In this document: positions 48,550 through 61,115 of the stretch, one piece after another
Layout: each line of letters begins with the position of its first letter
How positions within the stretch are numbered: the first letter of the stretch is position 1
Source of the DNA: Rhizophagus irregularis
Lineage: Eukaryota > Glomeromycota > Glomeromycetes > Glomerales > Glomeraceae
NCBI RefSeq assembly: GCF_026210795.1
Contig: NC_089437.1
Span: 1,178,001-1,242,000 of the forward strand
Length of the DNA: 64,000 bases
Direction: 5' to 3'
The notes under the pieces: generated by a model
The model's database searches: none
Told to the model about the DNA's origin: nothing
The model's input: the letters and a program-made list of their open reading frames with translations, nothing else
Made by a program: the position numbers and the translations under genes

Positions 48550-51500
48550 GGACCTGCATTCCCTTACGTTACATAAATATCAAATATATGTCAACTAAAA
48601 TAATCGGGTTTTTGATGAATTCATCAAACTGTCTATCTTTATATTTATTTTATTTTATTTTATTTATTTATTTATTTATTATTATTATTATTTTTAAAAA
48701 AAGTGGGAAAAAAAGTACTACATGGGAGGAAAAAAATAAAATGATTCATTTTAACGGTTTATTTTCTTGATCATTAAACTGTTATGAACCTTTTTTTATT
48801 TTATTTTATTTTTTTTTTCAATATCTTACAGCCATTACTAATGGTCATTGAGATGATCCTCAGCGATCATAATAAACCTAAATTCATATCAGTAAACTAA
48901 AGAAAATCCTTCAATAAATGCATTGGTTTATCTGTGATCCATTTATTAATGAAATTATTTTTTGTGAACAGTTATGATTACACTGGTTACTGTTAGCTTG
49001 TAACAAATTTAAACGTTGGAAAATCAACTTATTGCTAATATCATCGTGCATAATTATTTGAACTTTTTATAATGAAGGGCTATAAATGTATGCTTTAACA
49101 AAGTTATAATGGTCTCCGACTCGAACTTTATAGCCTTAATTTGGATTTTCATTTTACTCGAATAGATAAATTTGAATGATATTTGATAATCAAAAAATCA
49201 TAATCTTGTGATATAAGATGTGGCTAATTAAAAGATAATCTATTAAGTATCTAATAGCATAAAAAATAAGATTTATTTTTATTTTATTAATAAATTTTTT
49301 TTTTTAATAAAAAAAAAAGAACAATTATATTTTATTTCGAGTTAATAATTGTTTTGAATTTTTAGGTATCCGGAGTTTAATGCGCGAAGTTGTTCGTGTA
49401 ACAAGGTCCAAACTCATTCAGAAATACTCCGCAATTTAGCCAAATTTGAAAACATTCTCCCATGCTATAATTTGTAAATCCCTTTCAAATTGGGTTACGT
49501 CTTATTTCATGTCATTCATTTTTAAAATGGAATTTCAAAATTTATTTATTTATTTATTTTTTTATTTGCATTCCCTTTCATTCCCTTTCAAAGATAAGAC
49601 GTTGCATGATCATATGTTAACAGAAAAAATCGGTTTTTTGATGAATTTTATCAACTATATCTATTGTATCTATTTTATTTGTTTATTTATTTATTTATTT
49701 ATTATTATTATTATTTTTTTTTAAAAAAAAAAGTAGGGATAAAAAAAGTACGAGAGAAAAAAATAAATACTTAAAATTCAAAAATCTTAGACAAGTAAAA
49801 CCGACTCATTTTTAACGGTTTATTTTTCTTGGTCATTAAACCGTTTTTGAGTCTCTCTTTTTTTAATCTATCTTTCAAGTTGTACAGCCGTCATTAACAG
49901 TTATTAAAAAGTATAGGGAGGATTATTTTCAGCGATCGTAATAAACTTAATATGGAACTTTCATAAATATGTAAAATATGGAGACTGTAACACAGAGAAA
50001 TGTAGTATTTATGATCTGTATAAGTGAAATTTTAATGAGTAAATTTATATCGGCGGACTAAAAAAAGGTCCATAATCTTCAATGACATTGGTTTCACGCT
50101 ACTTGCAGTATCTGAGATTTTAAATTGTTTTTGTACATCGGTTAGCTGAATGTTAACTTGAACGGTAGAAAAATAAATTATCAACGTCATCATGCATAAT
50201 TATTTTAACTTTGTTACACATTCATTCATTCATAGTTCTTCATTTTCGTAATTTCGAACAATGATGATCATCCTCTTTTTTAATGGCTTAATTTAGATTT
50301 TCATTGCTCTCGAATAGATAAAGCTTTTGAATGGTTTTTTGATAATCTTAATCATAATCTTAAATGAAATAAGATGACTAATTGAAAGATAATCTATTAA
50401 ATATCCAATGGCAAAAAAATAAGATTTATTTTATTTACTTTTTAATATTTTTTTTTTAAAAAAAAAACGAGAAAAAAATGCGTTGGAAGAAAAATAAAAT
50501 TAAAGATTAAAAATCTCTCAGTCAAGCAAAAATGATTTATTTTTAACGGTTTATTTTTCTTGGTTACTAAACTGATTTGGATCTTTTTTTTTTTTTTTGT
50601 CTATTTTTCAAGTTGTACAGCCATTACTAACAAGTTATTAAGTATTGGGAGGAGCGATCAAATAAACTAACTTAATATGGACTTTCTTAAATATGGAGAA
50701 CTGTAGCACATCGAGGAAACATAGTATTATATTTATTATTTTTCTAAGAGATAAAAAGTGAAATTTTATTGAGTATTCATATCGGTAGACTAAAAAAAAA
50801 GAGGGCCATAAATTTTCAATGTTGGACTGGTAATCAATAAATACATTGGTTTCACACTACTATGATCCATTTGCTTAATGAAAATATTTTTAAATTGTTT
50901 TTGTGAATATTTATGATTTCACTGGTTACTGTAAGCTTGTATTAATTAAACGTTGGAAAAACTCACGCATAATTATTTGAACTTTATTAAAAGCATTCAT
51001 TTATAGTTTTTCACTATAAGAAGTTTTCGTAATGGTCTTCGACTCTAACAATGATGATCATCCTTATTATGATTTCATTTCACTCGAATAGATAAGTTAA
51101 TGGGTTTTTGATAATCAAAAATCATAAATAAATAAGATTCAACAAGATGGCTAATTGGAAGATAATCTAATAGCGATAGAGATAAGACAAAACGATTATT
51201 TATCAAAAATAAGTTTATCTAATTTTATTTTTTTTATTTTTTTTATTAAAAAAAAAATAATTATTTTATTAGAGTTAATTATTTTGAATGTCCGATTTTC
51301 CGGAGATTATACGCGTAATTGTTTGTTGTGTAACGAGGAAAAACTCATTCAACAAACTCCGATAAATGCTGCAGCTAGCCAAATTTTCTCATGTTGTAAC
51401 TTATAAACACTTTCAAGTTGGGTTACATCCTGTCATGTTGTACTAATGATTTTTTTTGGTTTTCCTAAAAAATTCAAATTTTATTTATTTATTTATCTTA

Positions 51501-53900
51501 TTTGCATTCCCTTCCAAAGATAAGAACGTTGCATGATCAACACCAAATATGTCAATATCTGTTGTATTTATTTATTTATTTATTCTTTTTTACTGTTTTT
51601 TTTAAAAAAAAAGAGAAAGAAAAATGCATAGGAAGAAAAATAAAATTAAAATTTAACCGGAGAAACTTCGTTATGCGGCCAGTCAATTCTCTCATGATCA
51701 TGTTGCGCTCAATTGAGAATTTCTTTAATTATCCTGTTCATTAAGTCTAGTGGGTAATGAAGGAACAAATGTTTGTAAAATCTCATAATCAAGCAAAGAT
51801 AATTCATTTTTAACGGTTTATTTTTTTTTGTTACTAAAGATGTTCATCAGCGATCAGATCGAGTATCTTGAAGCAAATCCAGCGTATTAATAAAACTAAC
51901 TTAATATGGACTTACTTAAAATATGGAGACTGTAACACAGAGGAAACATAGTAGTATTTATGATTTTTCTAAGAGATAAAAAGAATTTTTATAAGTGAAA
52001 TTTTATTGAGTAATTCATATCGGTAGACTAAAAAAAAAGAGGACATAAATTTTCAATGTTGGACTGGTAATCAATAAATACATTGGTTTCACGTTACTAT
52101 GATACATTTGCTTAATGAAAATATTTTTAAATTGTTTTTGTGAATATTTATGATTTCACTGGTTACTGTAAGCATTAAACGCAACTTATTCCTAACATCG
52201 TTACGCTATTCACGCATAATTATTTGAACTTTGTTAAAAGCATTCATTTATAGTTTTTAACTATAAGAAGTTTTCGTAATGTTCTTCGACTCGAACAATG
52301 ATGATTATCTTTATTATGAGTTCATGACCTTAATTTGGATTCATTTATAAGTTAATGGTTTTTGATAATCAAATTATAATCTTAAATGAATAAGATTCAA
52401 TAAGATGGCTAATTGGAAGATGATCTAATAGCGATAGAGATAAGGGCAAATGATTATTTTTGATCAAAAATAAAATTTAACTATTTTATTTTTTTTTATT
52501 TTTTTATTTTTTTATTATTTTATTCGAGTTAATTAATTATTTTGAATGTCCGATTTTCCGGAGATTATACGCGTAATTGTTCGTTGGAAAACCAATCCGA
52601 TTATTGCTGCAGCTATATTATAATTTGTAAATCCTTTCAAATTAGGTTACATTGTTATTCATTGTTAAAATGGAAAAAAAAAATATATTTTATTTTATTT
52701 ATTTATTTTTTATTTGTCTTTATTTGCATTCTTTTTCAAAGATAAGACGCAACTCATCAAATATGTTAATAAAAAAAATCGGTTTTTTGATGAAATTCGT
52801 CAAACTGATTAACTGCCTTGATGTTTGTTGTATTTTAAAAAAAAAGCGGGAAAAAAATGTAAATAGGAAGAACTGAAAAAATAAATTCTTATAGTTAAGT
52901 AAAATTGACACATTTTTGACGGTTTATTGTTCTCGGTCATTAAACGGTTTTTGAGTATTTAATCTAAATTGTACAGCCATTACTAATGGTTACTGAGTCA
53001 TTTGCTTGTTATAGTGAGGATGTTCTTCAGATATCGTAATAAATCTAACTTAATATGTACTTTCTAAAATATGGAGGACTGTAACACAAGAGGAAACAGT
53101 ATTTATGATTTCTCTTAGAGACAAAAAAGAAAAACAAAGAATTTTTATAAGTATAATTTTGAAAGTAAATTCATATCGGTAAGCTGAAAAAAAGGTCCGT
53201 AATATTCAATGTTGGACGGTATCAATAAATACTTTATTTCACACTACTTACGGTATCTATGATCCATTTACCAATCAGTAAAAATATTTTTTAAATGCTA
53301 ATAAATTGTTTTTGTAAATAGTTATGATTACACTGGTTACTGTTAGCTTGTAATAATTTAAATGTTGGAAAACAACATATTGTTAACATTATCATGAACA
53401 ATTACTATTTGAATTTGTTAAAAACACATTTCATTTACAGTTTTCATTATAAAAAGGTTTCGTAATGGTCTTCGACTCGAAGATCATCCTTATGATCTTA
53501 ATTTGGATTTTATTTTCACTTGAATAGATAAGCTAATGGTCTAAGATAATCAAAAATCATAATCATCTTAAATGAGTAAGATGGCTAATCGAAAGATAAT
53601 CTATTAAAATATCTAGTAGTAACGATAGAGATAAGGGCAGCATTTATTTTATCAAACATAATATTTTATTCTTTTATTTTATTTATTTATTTATTATTTT
53701 TTTTATTATTTATTTTTTTTTTTAAAAAAAAAAAAATTTGTTCCGATTTCTCGGAGTTTTATACGCGCGACTGCTCGTTGTGTAACGAATACAACCTCAT
53801 TCAAACTCCGATTAATGATGAAACTAGCCCAATTTGAAAAAAATTCTCTCATACTTTAATTTGTACATCTGAATAACATTTTAATATAAAAATTCAATTT
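48550..53900 (+). repeat. Degenerate tandem array of ~0.7-1.3 kb units, five copies
   Basis: The same ordered set of words recurs: GCATTCCCTTTCAAAGATAA, AAATCGGTTTTTTGATGAA, a poly-T/poly-A hairpin, TTTTTAACGGTTTATTTTTC (48751, 49812, 50542, 51811, 52915), TTGTACAGCCATTACTAA, TATGGAGACTGTAACACAGA, ATATCGGTAGACTAAAAAAA, TGGTTACTGTTAGCTTG and GTCCGATTTTCCGGAGATTA. Units lose different blocks, hence unequal spacing. Short frames inside are shadows of a repeated KIGFLMN-type stretch and are not genes. Confidence 0.85.
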
Positions 53901-54396
53901 TATTTATTTATTTATATTTTATTATTATTTTATTTATTTATTTTATATATATATATAATATTTTTTTGGATTTACAGTAACAAAGAAATCTATAAGTAAA
54001 AGAGTAAACGTTTTTTTTTTTTTGAAAAAAAGAAGAAAGTATAATAAAATAAATAGATGATAAATCTACAACTATAAATTTTTTTTCACAAGTTTTTTTT
54101 TTTAGGATTATTTAATTCAAAATATAACTCAAATCCATTCGGTTTTGGATGACATTTCTTAAAAAATCAAAAATATATATAGTTAGTCATATTTCATATT
54201 ATCAAGGTTTTGCCTCTATAAGCATTAAGTTTAATTATATGGGAAAAGATCATCGGGTTTACTTACTGTTGAATAAACGGGTTATAATAATTACTGAAAA
54301 GTTCATCATACCTAAATTTTATTTAGTATTAATAAAGATAAAATAAAAAAGATTTGATATACAGTTACTTATTATTTGAACGAAGAAAAGAATATA

Positions 54397-54643
54397 TTAC
54401 TTTATTTTGCAATTTGTAGCTGTTCTTTCGGAAGATTTTTTAAAAGACTTTGCCGCAAGTTCAGAAGCGATTAATTTCCAATCTTTTTTACCATGTTCGT
54501 TTACTATTTCAAAAAGTAGCATTTCCTCCTATAAAAAATTAAAGCATTATATGATTAAGTTTTAAAATTCTAAATAATAAAGTTAAATCTTTTAAACGAA
54601 TATATACATATAAAGGCCATGTATTTTCTTGATGGTTTTCCAT
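54397..54643 (-). CDS. Tiny single Myb/SANT-domain protein
   Basis: Exon 1 is 54643-54608 (12 codons, donor GTATAT) and exon 2 is 54528-54397 (43 codons plus stop, acceptor TTTTATAG); the 79-base intron is phase 0. The 55-residue product is little more than one Myb/SANT three-helix domain: TWPLYEEMLLFEIVNEHG, then KKDWKLIASELAAKS, then a recognition-helix-like SSERTATNCKIK. The first two helix Trp residues are present (about 9 and 27); the third is replaced. An in-frame TAA lies upstream of the ATG. Such isolated domains can bind DNA or compete with larger Myb proteins. It could also be a truncated copy. Confidence 0.5.
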
Positions 54644-56709
54644 TATTATTTTTTTTAATATAAGGGGATTTAAAATTTTTTTTTTATTGTTTAAAAAAAA
54701 AGAATCAAGAAGATTTCAATTTTTTTTTTTTTAAGTCATCATTGGGTTTTTAAATAAATCTTTTACATTCAGTTATTTAAAGACATAAAAAGTAAAGCTC
54801 AACAAAAAAAAAAAAGGAGGGAAAAATTTTTTATTATTATAATTATAAATTCATGTTATCAAACAAGAAATTTGAACGTTTAAAATAAATATTTGATAAT
54901 CTTTTTTTTTTTACTTTAAATTCGTTCCCACGAAAATTCTACAATTTAAAGTTTATTTAATCGAGCGATCAATCATATAATTACACAAAATTAATTAAAT
55001 TTTTTTTTTCTTTATAATAAAAAGTAAATGGTTGTTATCTTTATCTATTCAAGTATATTCAACCTGATAAGATTAAAGTATTTTGAATGAATATCGTAAC
55101 ATGAGATAACCATTGGGGTCACTTTTATTTTTAAGTAGGTCGACCATCAAACGAAAAAAAAAAAAGTGCGATCAATGATTTATCGTCATCTGCACTATAC
55201 TATATTTAGTTAGTAATATTATACCGGTTTTTCAACAGGATATATTAGAAAAAAAAATGACGTTTAAAATTGGGCTGGAAATTTAAAATTTCTATTTTCT
55301 AGAAACAAAATAATAATAATTTGAAATTTTATGAATAAATTATTATTTATATTATGGTAAAATATGGGTTTAAACTGATTCCGTGCCGGTAATCCTTAAG
55401 GGAAAATTCTTCCGTTAATGTTACGAGAAATACTGATCAATTCTTCGATTTATAATTAATTAAGTTGCACAACCAATTTTTAATTGATTAAAATGGTTCG
55501 ATAAAATAGGTAAAATCATACTAATGCTATATATGTTATTTGTATCACATAATACTATAACAATGGTCTCATGGTCTAATCCAAATTAAGTGAAAAAGAT
55601 AAAGTCTGTTCTGCATAAGGATAAATTTATATGTTGTGTATTTGTTGTAAGAAGGCAAACTCAATAATCAAATTACGGATATTGTCAAAGAGATCTAGTA
55701 GCTAATAAAAATAATACAGGATTTATTTATCGTTATTGATAATATTAAAATTAGGTTTGTTGGATCTGTAATCAAGTTAATTCGGATTTATCGGACATTT
55801 CCCGTACCAATTATATTCCAATTTCTTAATTTGAACTAGCTCGATTATTATAATTATAATGTTAATTCTCGCCAAATATTATAATTTCTACCAGTTTTGA
55901 GATTGAATGCCTTATATCGTAGTGGCATATGGAATCAGATCGAACCCTTAATTTTAATTCGTAATACCGTTTTCATTCGAACTTTATGAAGTCAATAAAG
56001 AAAATTCTTCTCCCCAGACTTGTGATGCAATTTCTTTCACAATTCAATTATGAAAACCCTCCAATACTTTTGTGTAACATATATTATATTAAGTTCACGA
56101 AGTAACGATGTAATATGAAGTATTACTCGCGTATTCTTACTATATTGATTGTTATATGCTCCACAATGTATATCAACTTATTGTCCGGAGCGAAGCGAAG
56201 GACTATATATATATGTCTACGCATTATGAAAATGATCGATCACGTGAGTTTCTCTGTCCTTCACGTGACTCCATCCAATGAATTTTTTCGCACAACGGTT
56301 TCCGTTTCCTAGTTAATACAAAATATAATACTAGTTATGAAATACGATTATTTATTTAGAACTAGAATGCGAAACTTGTAATCTTGAAAGGAAACAGGCT
56401 ACGCTTAATTATGTTAAGCAAGATCCAGTATACGACATTACAAGATATTGTCCATTAGTTTATTTCTCTAGATTAAGAAAAAATATTAGAAGTCTTAATA
56501 GATAATTCAGGAAATTGAAGAATGCAAATTGAGATTATAAAGTAAAATTTTTGTAAGTGTACATATATATTGTAGATCTTTAATAAGATTGCATCGGACT
56601 CTTTTAAGTACTGTATCTTATTAGTGGTATTGGGTAATTACTATAAGGTAACAAAAGATCAAATTTTGAATCATGAAATATTTCATCGATATAAACACCT
56701 GATCATACT
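54644..56709. other. Intergenic, no supported gene
   Basis: Poly-A/T-rich to about 55170, then plainer AT-rich DNA. A 65-codon frame at 56115-56312 starts with a hydrophobic stretch (KYYSRILTILIVICSTMYIN) like a signal peptide but has no family match and overlaps a GGAGCGAAGCGAAGGA-type repeat word, so it is not called a gene. Confidence 0.4.
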
Positions 56710-57102
56710 ATGTTCTTTTCAAATGTTGCACTAAATTATCAGGCAGATTAGCATCAAATAAAGGATTTTGTAGATTTATTACGTAACTTTATGAACAGAA
56801 ATGATTCGTTTGTAATTGATGAAGACATTGTATTCTAACGTATCAGGATTTCAGGTAATACAATAATAGATAATTTTGGCCGGTATATTACAGGGAGGTT
56901 TGGGGCAGGACGACTTGGAGTATTAAAACAGCACTGGAAATTTGCTCTGATTATGTTACTTAATCATATAGAGAAAGTAGCCGAAAAAGGACATATTGAA
57001 TCAATATATAATCTTGGAATTGGTTATCGATATGGAATAGGAACTGAAACAAATGTACTTAAATCATATAACAAAGCAGCAGAGAAATCTAAGATTATGT
57101 AA
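56710..57102 (+). pseudogene. Decayed Sel1-repeat gene fragment
   Basis: One frame of about 130 codons is interrupted by TAG at 56749 and TAA at 56836. It ends in a full Sel1 unit (GHIESIYNLGIGYRYGIGTE ... SYNKAAEK), preceded by RNFMNRNDSFVIDEDIVF and GRFGAGRLGVLKQHWKFALI. The TAG and TAA each could come from a CAG/CAA codon. Its Sel1 unit is close in sequence to those of the BED/Sel1 gene 1.6 kb downstream on the same strand, so the two may be related copies. Confidence 0.6.
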
Positions 57103-58695
57103 ATTAACATTATCCAGAACATTAATAAGTTATATTAAATACGGCTCAAACCAATTAATCAGTTATTCTAATCCATTTAAATTTAAAATATAAATCTGAT
57201 ATTCAAAACTGGGTTTAACCTCTAATTTAGAATAAAAACTGAGAGAACAAATAATATATATTATCGATATTATTTATAAGTCAGACAGAACCAAAATGTA
57301 TTGGTGCGTGGTAAAATAAAAAGTGGTTAATAAAGTTATTTAATAAAATTTGTTAAATTGTAATAAAAGTAAAATTTTTAGTGGCAGCGTAAACTATATA
57401 GAATACGGAAATGTAATGAAATAATGGAATATTTAACAATTTCAGTAGAATTTTAAATATAAATCCTTGTGAATGATGGAAACATCGTAAAACGCAATTT
57501 TAGAAAAAATGTTCTGATTAGATATTTTTTTTATTTGTTTTACTGTTTTCATCTTCACTTAGTGCTTAATGTAATATTTTTTTTTTTGCATATAATTAAT
57601 AAAATAAATTTTAACGTTTAAACATAATATACGTTTTTTTAAAAAATATAAATCATTAATTTATCACGCTTGTTATACGATCGGATCTGGAAATTTGATG
57701 TAAAATTAAGAAAAAATAAATGGTAAGTATAAGCGTAATCCATGTAATTCACTAATTTCTATCAATGAATCATAAAATAATTGCATAACTAGATTATATA
57801 ATAATTTCTCTACTGTATGTCACGAAAAAATAACAATTTTCTCTGAGTTAGTAACGCTTGAGCAATATTTTCCGTTGAATTAAGTTAATAAATCACATTA
57901 GTTTAAATCCTTAATAAAACCAACTAAACACATCTAAACCCTTAGCTAAACTTTGAGTCTTTCTCACTAAATTAAAAGTCTGGTGAACTGTTAAAACCAA
58001 AAGGTAAACCATTTTTTAACTTAATAATTTGTGTAACCGAAAAATTGTTACCATTTTAATTAGAAACTGCGAACTATTATAATTTCTAAAATTGATCTGA
58101 TGTAATAACAAAGAATGAGTCTATATATTTGATTAGATTATCATAAGTATTGATATTCCTTTCTCCTCATTCTTTTTCTTCTAATTCATAAAGGAAACGG
58201 TACAACCAACTCCTCCCACTGCCTCCACATGCGTTACGCATTTCCAAATTTATGGAAAAATGCTTGAAGATCACACAACCAATTCCAAATTAAGCGAAAA
58301 AGTTGAAAATCATCACATCAAAAGTATACTATCGCGAATTTTGCCGGTTCTGTAGATTGTCCGAATTTCCTTTTTCTTACTAGTAAAAATTGGCCCCGCA
58401 TAATTATTCATAGAGCTATTCCTTTTGTGTATTCAATTTTTTCAGCCCATTTTTAAATTAGCTATATATTATGGTTAATTAACCAAATTGACAGGTTAAT
58501 TAACCAGTTTTCGGAAATTCTCAATCCTATATAATATATATGAAATTTCCTTTTTTTTACTAGTGGAAATTGAATAAAAGATAAATTTCTATATAAATCA
58601 TTCTTCCCTTCGTAACTTTTTTTCTTTTATTTTGTTTCTTTTTATCTTTCCTTAGGATTGAAATATTTTTTTTTCTAAACGATAAACCATACCAA
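57103..58695. other. Intergenic, upstream of the BED/Sel1 gene
   Basis: No gene recognised. A pyrimidine-rich stretch (58600-58675) directly precedes the ATG at 58696 and may be promoter or leader. A CTTAG in it could be a 5' UTR splice acceptor. Confidence 0.4.
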
Positions 58696-59961
58696 ATGGT
58701 AAGAAAAAAAGGTCCCGTTTGGGAACATTTTCAAATAATTGACAATAAAGACAACCGACATCCTCACGTACAATGTAAACACTGCTCTAAGGACTTTCAA
58801 CGAGCTGTTCCCGAAAGAATGCAGGCCCATCTTAACAAAAAGTGCCCAAAAGCACCGAATCATGTAAAATCACAAACTAAACAACAAAATACTACATCTA
58901 AAATTAATAATATTGAACACATGAGCGAAGAAGAACAAAAATCTCTTGGTTTATTACTGGCTAAAGCATTAACTTCATCCTCTAAGTTAACTATAGAAGA
59001 AGTAAAAATGCAAACGGATGATAATGAACAATTGCTTTATCCAAGTGATATACGTCATCTTGGTTATTGTTACCAACGTGGGATAGGAACTGAAAAAAAT
59101 GAAAAAAAAGCATTTGAATTATATAAAGAAGCAGCTAAGAGAGGAAATATTACTACAATAAATGATCTTGCATATTGTTATGAATATGGAATAGGAACTG
59201 AAAAAGATAAAATTAGAGCATTTGAATTATATAAAGAAGCAGCTGAGAAAGGAAATATTGACGCAATAAATAATCTTGGAAAATGTTGTCAAAATGGAAT
59301 AGGAACTGAAAAAGATGAAGTTAGGGCATTTGAATTATATGGAGAAGCGGCTGGAAAAGGTGTTATTAATGCAATCAATAATCTAGGATATTGTTATCAA
59401 AATGGGGTAGGAACTGAAAAAAATGAAATTAGAGCATTTGATTTATATAAAGAAGCAGCTGAAAAAGGAGATATTTATGCAATCAATAATCTTGGGAATT
59501 GCTACTATTGTGGAACAGGAACTGAAAAAGATGAGATTAAAGCATTTGAATTATATAGAGAAGCAGCTGAAAAAGGAGATATTTATGCAGTAAATAATTT
59601 TGGGGATTGTTACTATTATGGAATAGGAACTGAAAAAGATGAAATTAAATCATATGAATTATATAAAGAAGCAGCTGAAAAAGGAGTTATTGATGCAATT
59701 AATAATCTTGCAGTTTGTTATGAATATGGAACAGGAATTGAAAAAGATGAAGCTAGAGCATTTGAATTATATAAAAAAGCAGCTGAAAAAGGAGATATTT
59801 ATGCAATCAATAATCTTGCATATTGTTATAAATATGGAACAGGAACTGAAAAAGATGAAAATAGAGCATTTGAATTATATAAAAAAGCAGCTGAAAAAGG
59901 AGATATTGATGCAATAAATAATCTTGGAAAATGTTATCAAAATGGAACTGAAAAAAAATGA
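58696..59961 (+). CDS. BED zinc finger fused to Sel1 repeats
   Basis: An intronless frame of 421 codons. Residues 5-52 form a BED-type zinc finger: WEHFQ at the start, then C27-x2-C30 and H45-x4-C50 within CKHCSKDFQRAVPERMQAHL. BED fingers bind DNA and in fungi mostly belong to hAT transposases or domesticated derivatives. After a Lys/Gln/Ser linker, residues about 115-421 hold eight complete Sel1 repeats of 36 residues and part of a ninth, consensus AINNLGYCYQNGIGTEKDEI plus RAFELYKEAAEKGD. Sel1 solenoids are protein-binding scaffolds. Repeats 2-9 are very alike at DNA level, indicating recent homogenisation. The frame stops at TGA 59959-59961 inside a damaged repeat, while the same frame continues in recognisable Sel1 sequence beyond. 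A role as DNA-tethered scaffold is inference. Confidence 0.85.
   Translation: MVRKKGPVWEHFQIIDNKDNRHPHVQCKHCSKDFQRAVPERMQAHLNKKCPKAPNHVKSQTKQQNTTSKINNIEHMSEEEQKSLGLLLAKALTSSSKLTIEEVKMQTDDNEQLLYPSDIRHLGYCYQRGIGTEKNEKKAFELYKEAAKRGNITTINDLAYCYEYGIGTEKDKIRAFELYKEAAEKGNIDAINNLGKCCQNGIGTEKDEVRAFELYGEAAGKGVINAINNLGYCYQNGVGTEKNEIRAFDLYKEAAEKGDIYAINNLGNCYYCGTGTEKDEIKAFELYREAAEKGDIYAVNNFGDCYYYGIGTEKDEIKSYELYKEAAEKGVIDAINNLAVCYEYGTGIEKDEARAFELYKKAAEKGDIYAINNLAYCYKYGTGTEKDENRAFELYKKAAEKGDIDAINNLGKCYQNGTEKK
59086..59950 (+). repeat. 108-base coding tandem repeat (Sel1 units)
   Basis: Eight in-frame units of 108 bases with the recurrent word GAACTGAAAAAGATGAAATT. The near-identity of neighbours suggests unequal crossing-over or gene conversion. 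Confidence 0.9.
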
Positions 59962-60105
59962 AATAGAGCATTTGAATTATATGAAGCAGCAATTGAAAGA
60001 AGTCATATCTATTCAATATTTTGTCCAGGATATTGTTATCAATATTGACTTGGAACTGGTAAAAATAAAATCAAAGCATTTGAAATTTTGAATTATATAA
60101 AGAAT
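59962..60105 (+). pseudogene. Decayed C-terminal tail of the BED/Sel1 gene
   Basis: Past the TGA the same frame continues NRAFELYEAAIERSHIYSIF, then GYCYQY, a second TGA, and LGTGKNKIKAFEI. It is the rest of repeat nine and most of a tenth, so the gene was once longer. Confidence 0.75.
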
Positions 60106-60654
60106 ATGAGGGTAGATTGTAGAATTTTCGTTTATTATTCTGGAATTAATTTATCGATGATAAAATAATTTAAATTTGATACATTACTATTGAAGAAGTA
60201 TTACGATAGAGAAGATTAAAATATTAATGATTTATGTAGATCGAGACTCAAGTACGATTCTTAATTTCATTAGAGGATTATTTGAAAGAACTCAAAATTT
60301 CTAGTGGAGGATGTTGTTGGAAACGGATGAACTTTAATGTATTGATTAACGCTTTAAATTGTCAATTGTTTTTAGTTATTTTTGTATTAAGTACTCATAG
60401 CTTATAGTTTTATAAACTTTTAAGTAGATTATCGTTTATTTTTTTATTCTAAGTTTATAGGTAGATATTGTATGATGGTTACTCTCAATTTCATATGCAT
60501 TGTTATACTTTAATATTTAATTTTATTATTAAAGGTCATTTAAAATTAGGCTTGATATAAATTTATAAAATGCATTATCATAAAATTTTAATTATATGTT
60601 TAATACGACATTGATTATTCGGTTTGAACTTGTAATTATAAGTTCTATATAATT

Positions 60655-61115
60655 GTTGTAACTGAAATTGAAATTTGACTGAATTTAAAATTCAGATACG
60701 GGAATTTCTGGGAAAGCCGATTGAAATTTAAATTCAGATATGATCTTCAAGTATCTGAATTTAAATTTCAGTTAAATTGGGATTTCAGATATGAGGTTAA
60801 CTGAAATTAAAATGTCTAAATTTCAAATTCAGATACAATTGGAATTTCAGATACAAAGTTGTCTGAAATTAAAATATCTGAATTTCAAATTCAGATAAAA
60901 TTGGAATTTCAGATATGAGGTTAACTGAAATTAGAATGTCTGAATTTCAATTCAGATAAAATTGGAATTTCAGTTACGGGGTTATCTGAAATTAAGATGT
61001 CTGAATTTTAATTTCAGATAAAATTTCAATGTCTGAATTTAAAATTCAGTCAACTTTTCCAGAAATTCCCATATCTGAATTTTAAATTCAGTTAAATTTC
61101 AATTTCAGTCACAAC
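60655..61115. mobile_element. Foldback element with internal 62-base repeats
   Basis: The ends are near-perfect inverted repeats of about 75 bases: left GTTGTAACTGAAATTGAAAT and complemented right GTTGTGACTGAAATTGAAAT, continuing through TGACTGAATTTAAAATTCAG and GGGAATTTCTGG. Between them the unit beginning GGAATTTCAGAT recurs at about 60779, 60841, 60903 and 60964, 62 bases apart; each unit itself holds CTGAATTTCAAATTCAG-type palindromes. Possible duplicated flanking ATAAT. No coding capacity. Confidence 0.8.

Noticed and set aside
48588-52911. Several 60-90 codon frames rich in Phe, Ile and Lys
   Set aside because: They arise from the poly-T/poly-A blocks of the ~1-kb tandem units and share no conserved coding pattern between units.
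56115-56312. 65-codon frame with signal-peptide-like start, a possible small secreted protein
   Set aside because: No Cys pattern or family match, and it runs across a short repeat word; kept only as a remark.
59807-60016. Minus-strand frame and a second plus-strand frame within the Sel1 region
   Set aside because: Shadows of the 108-base coding repeat in other frames.
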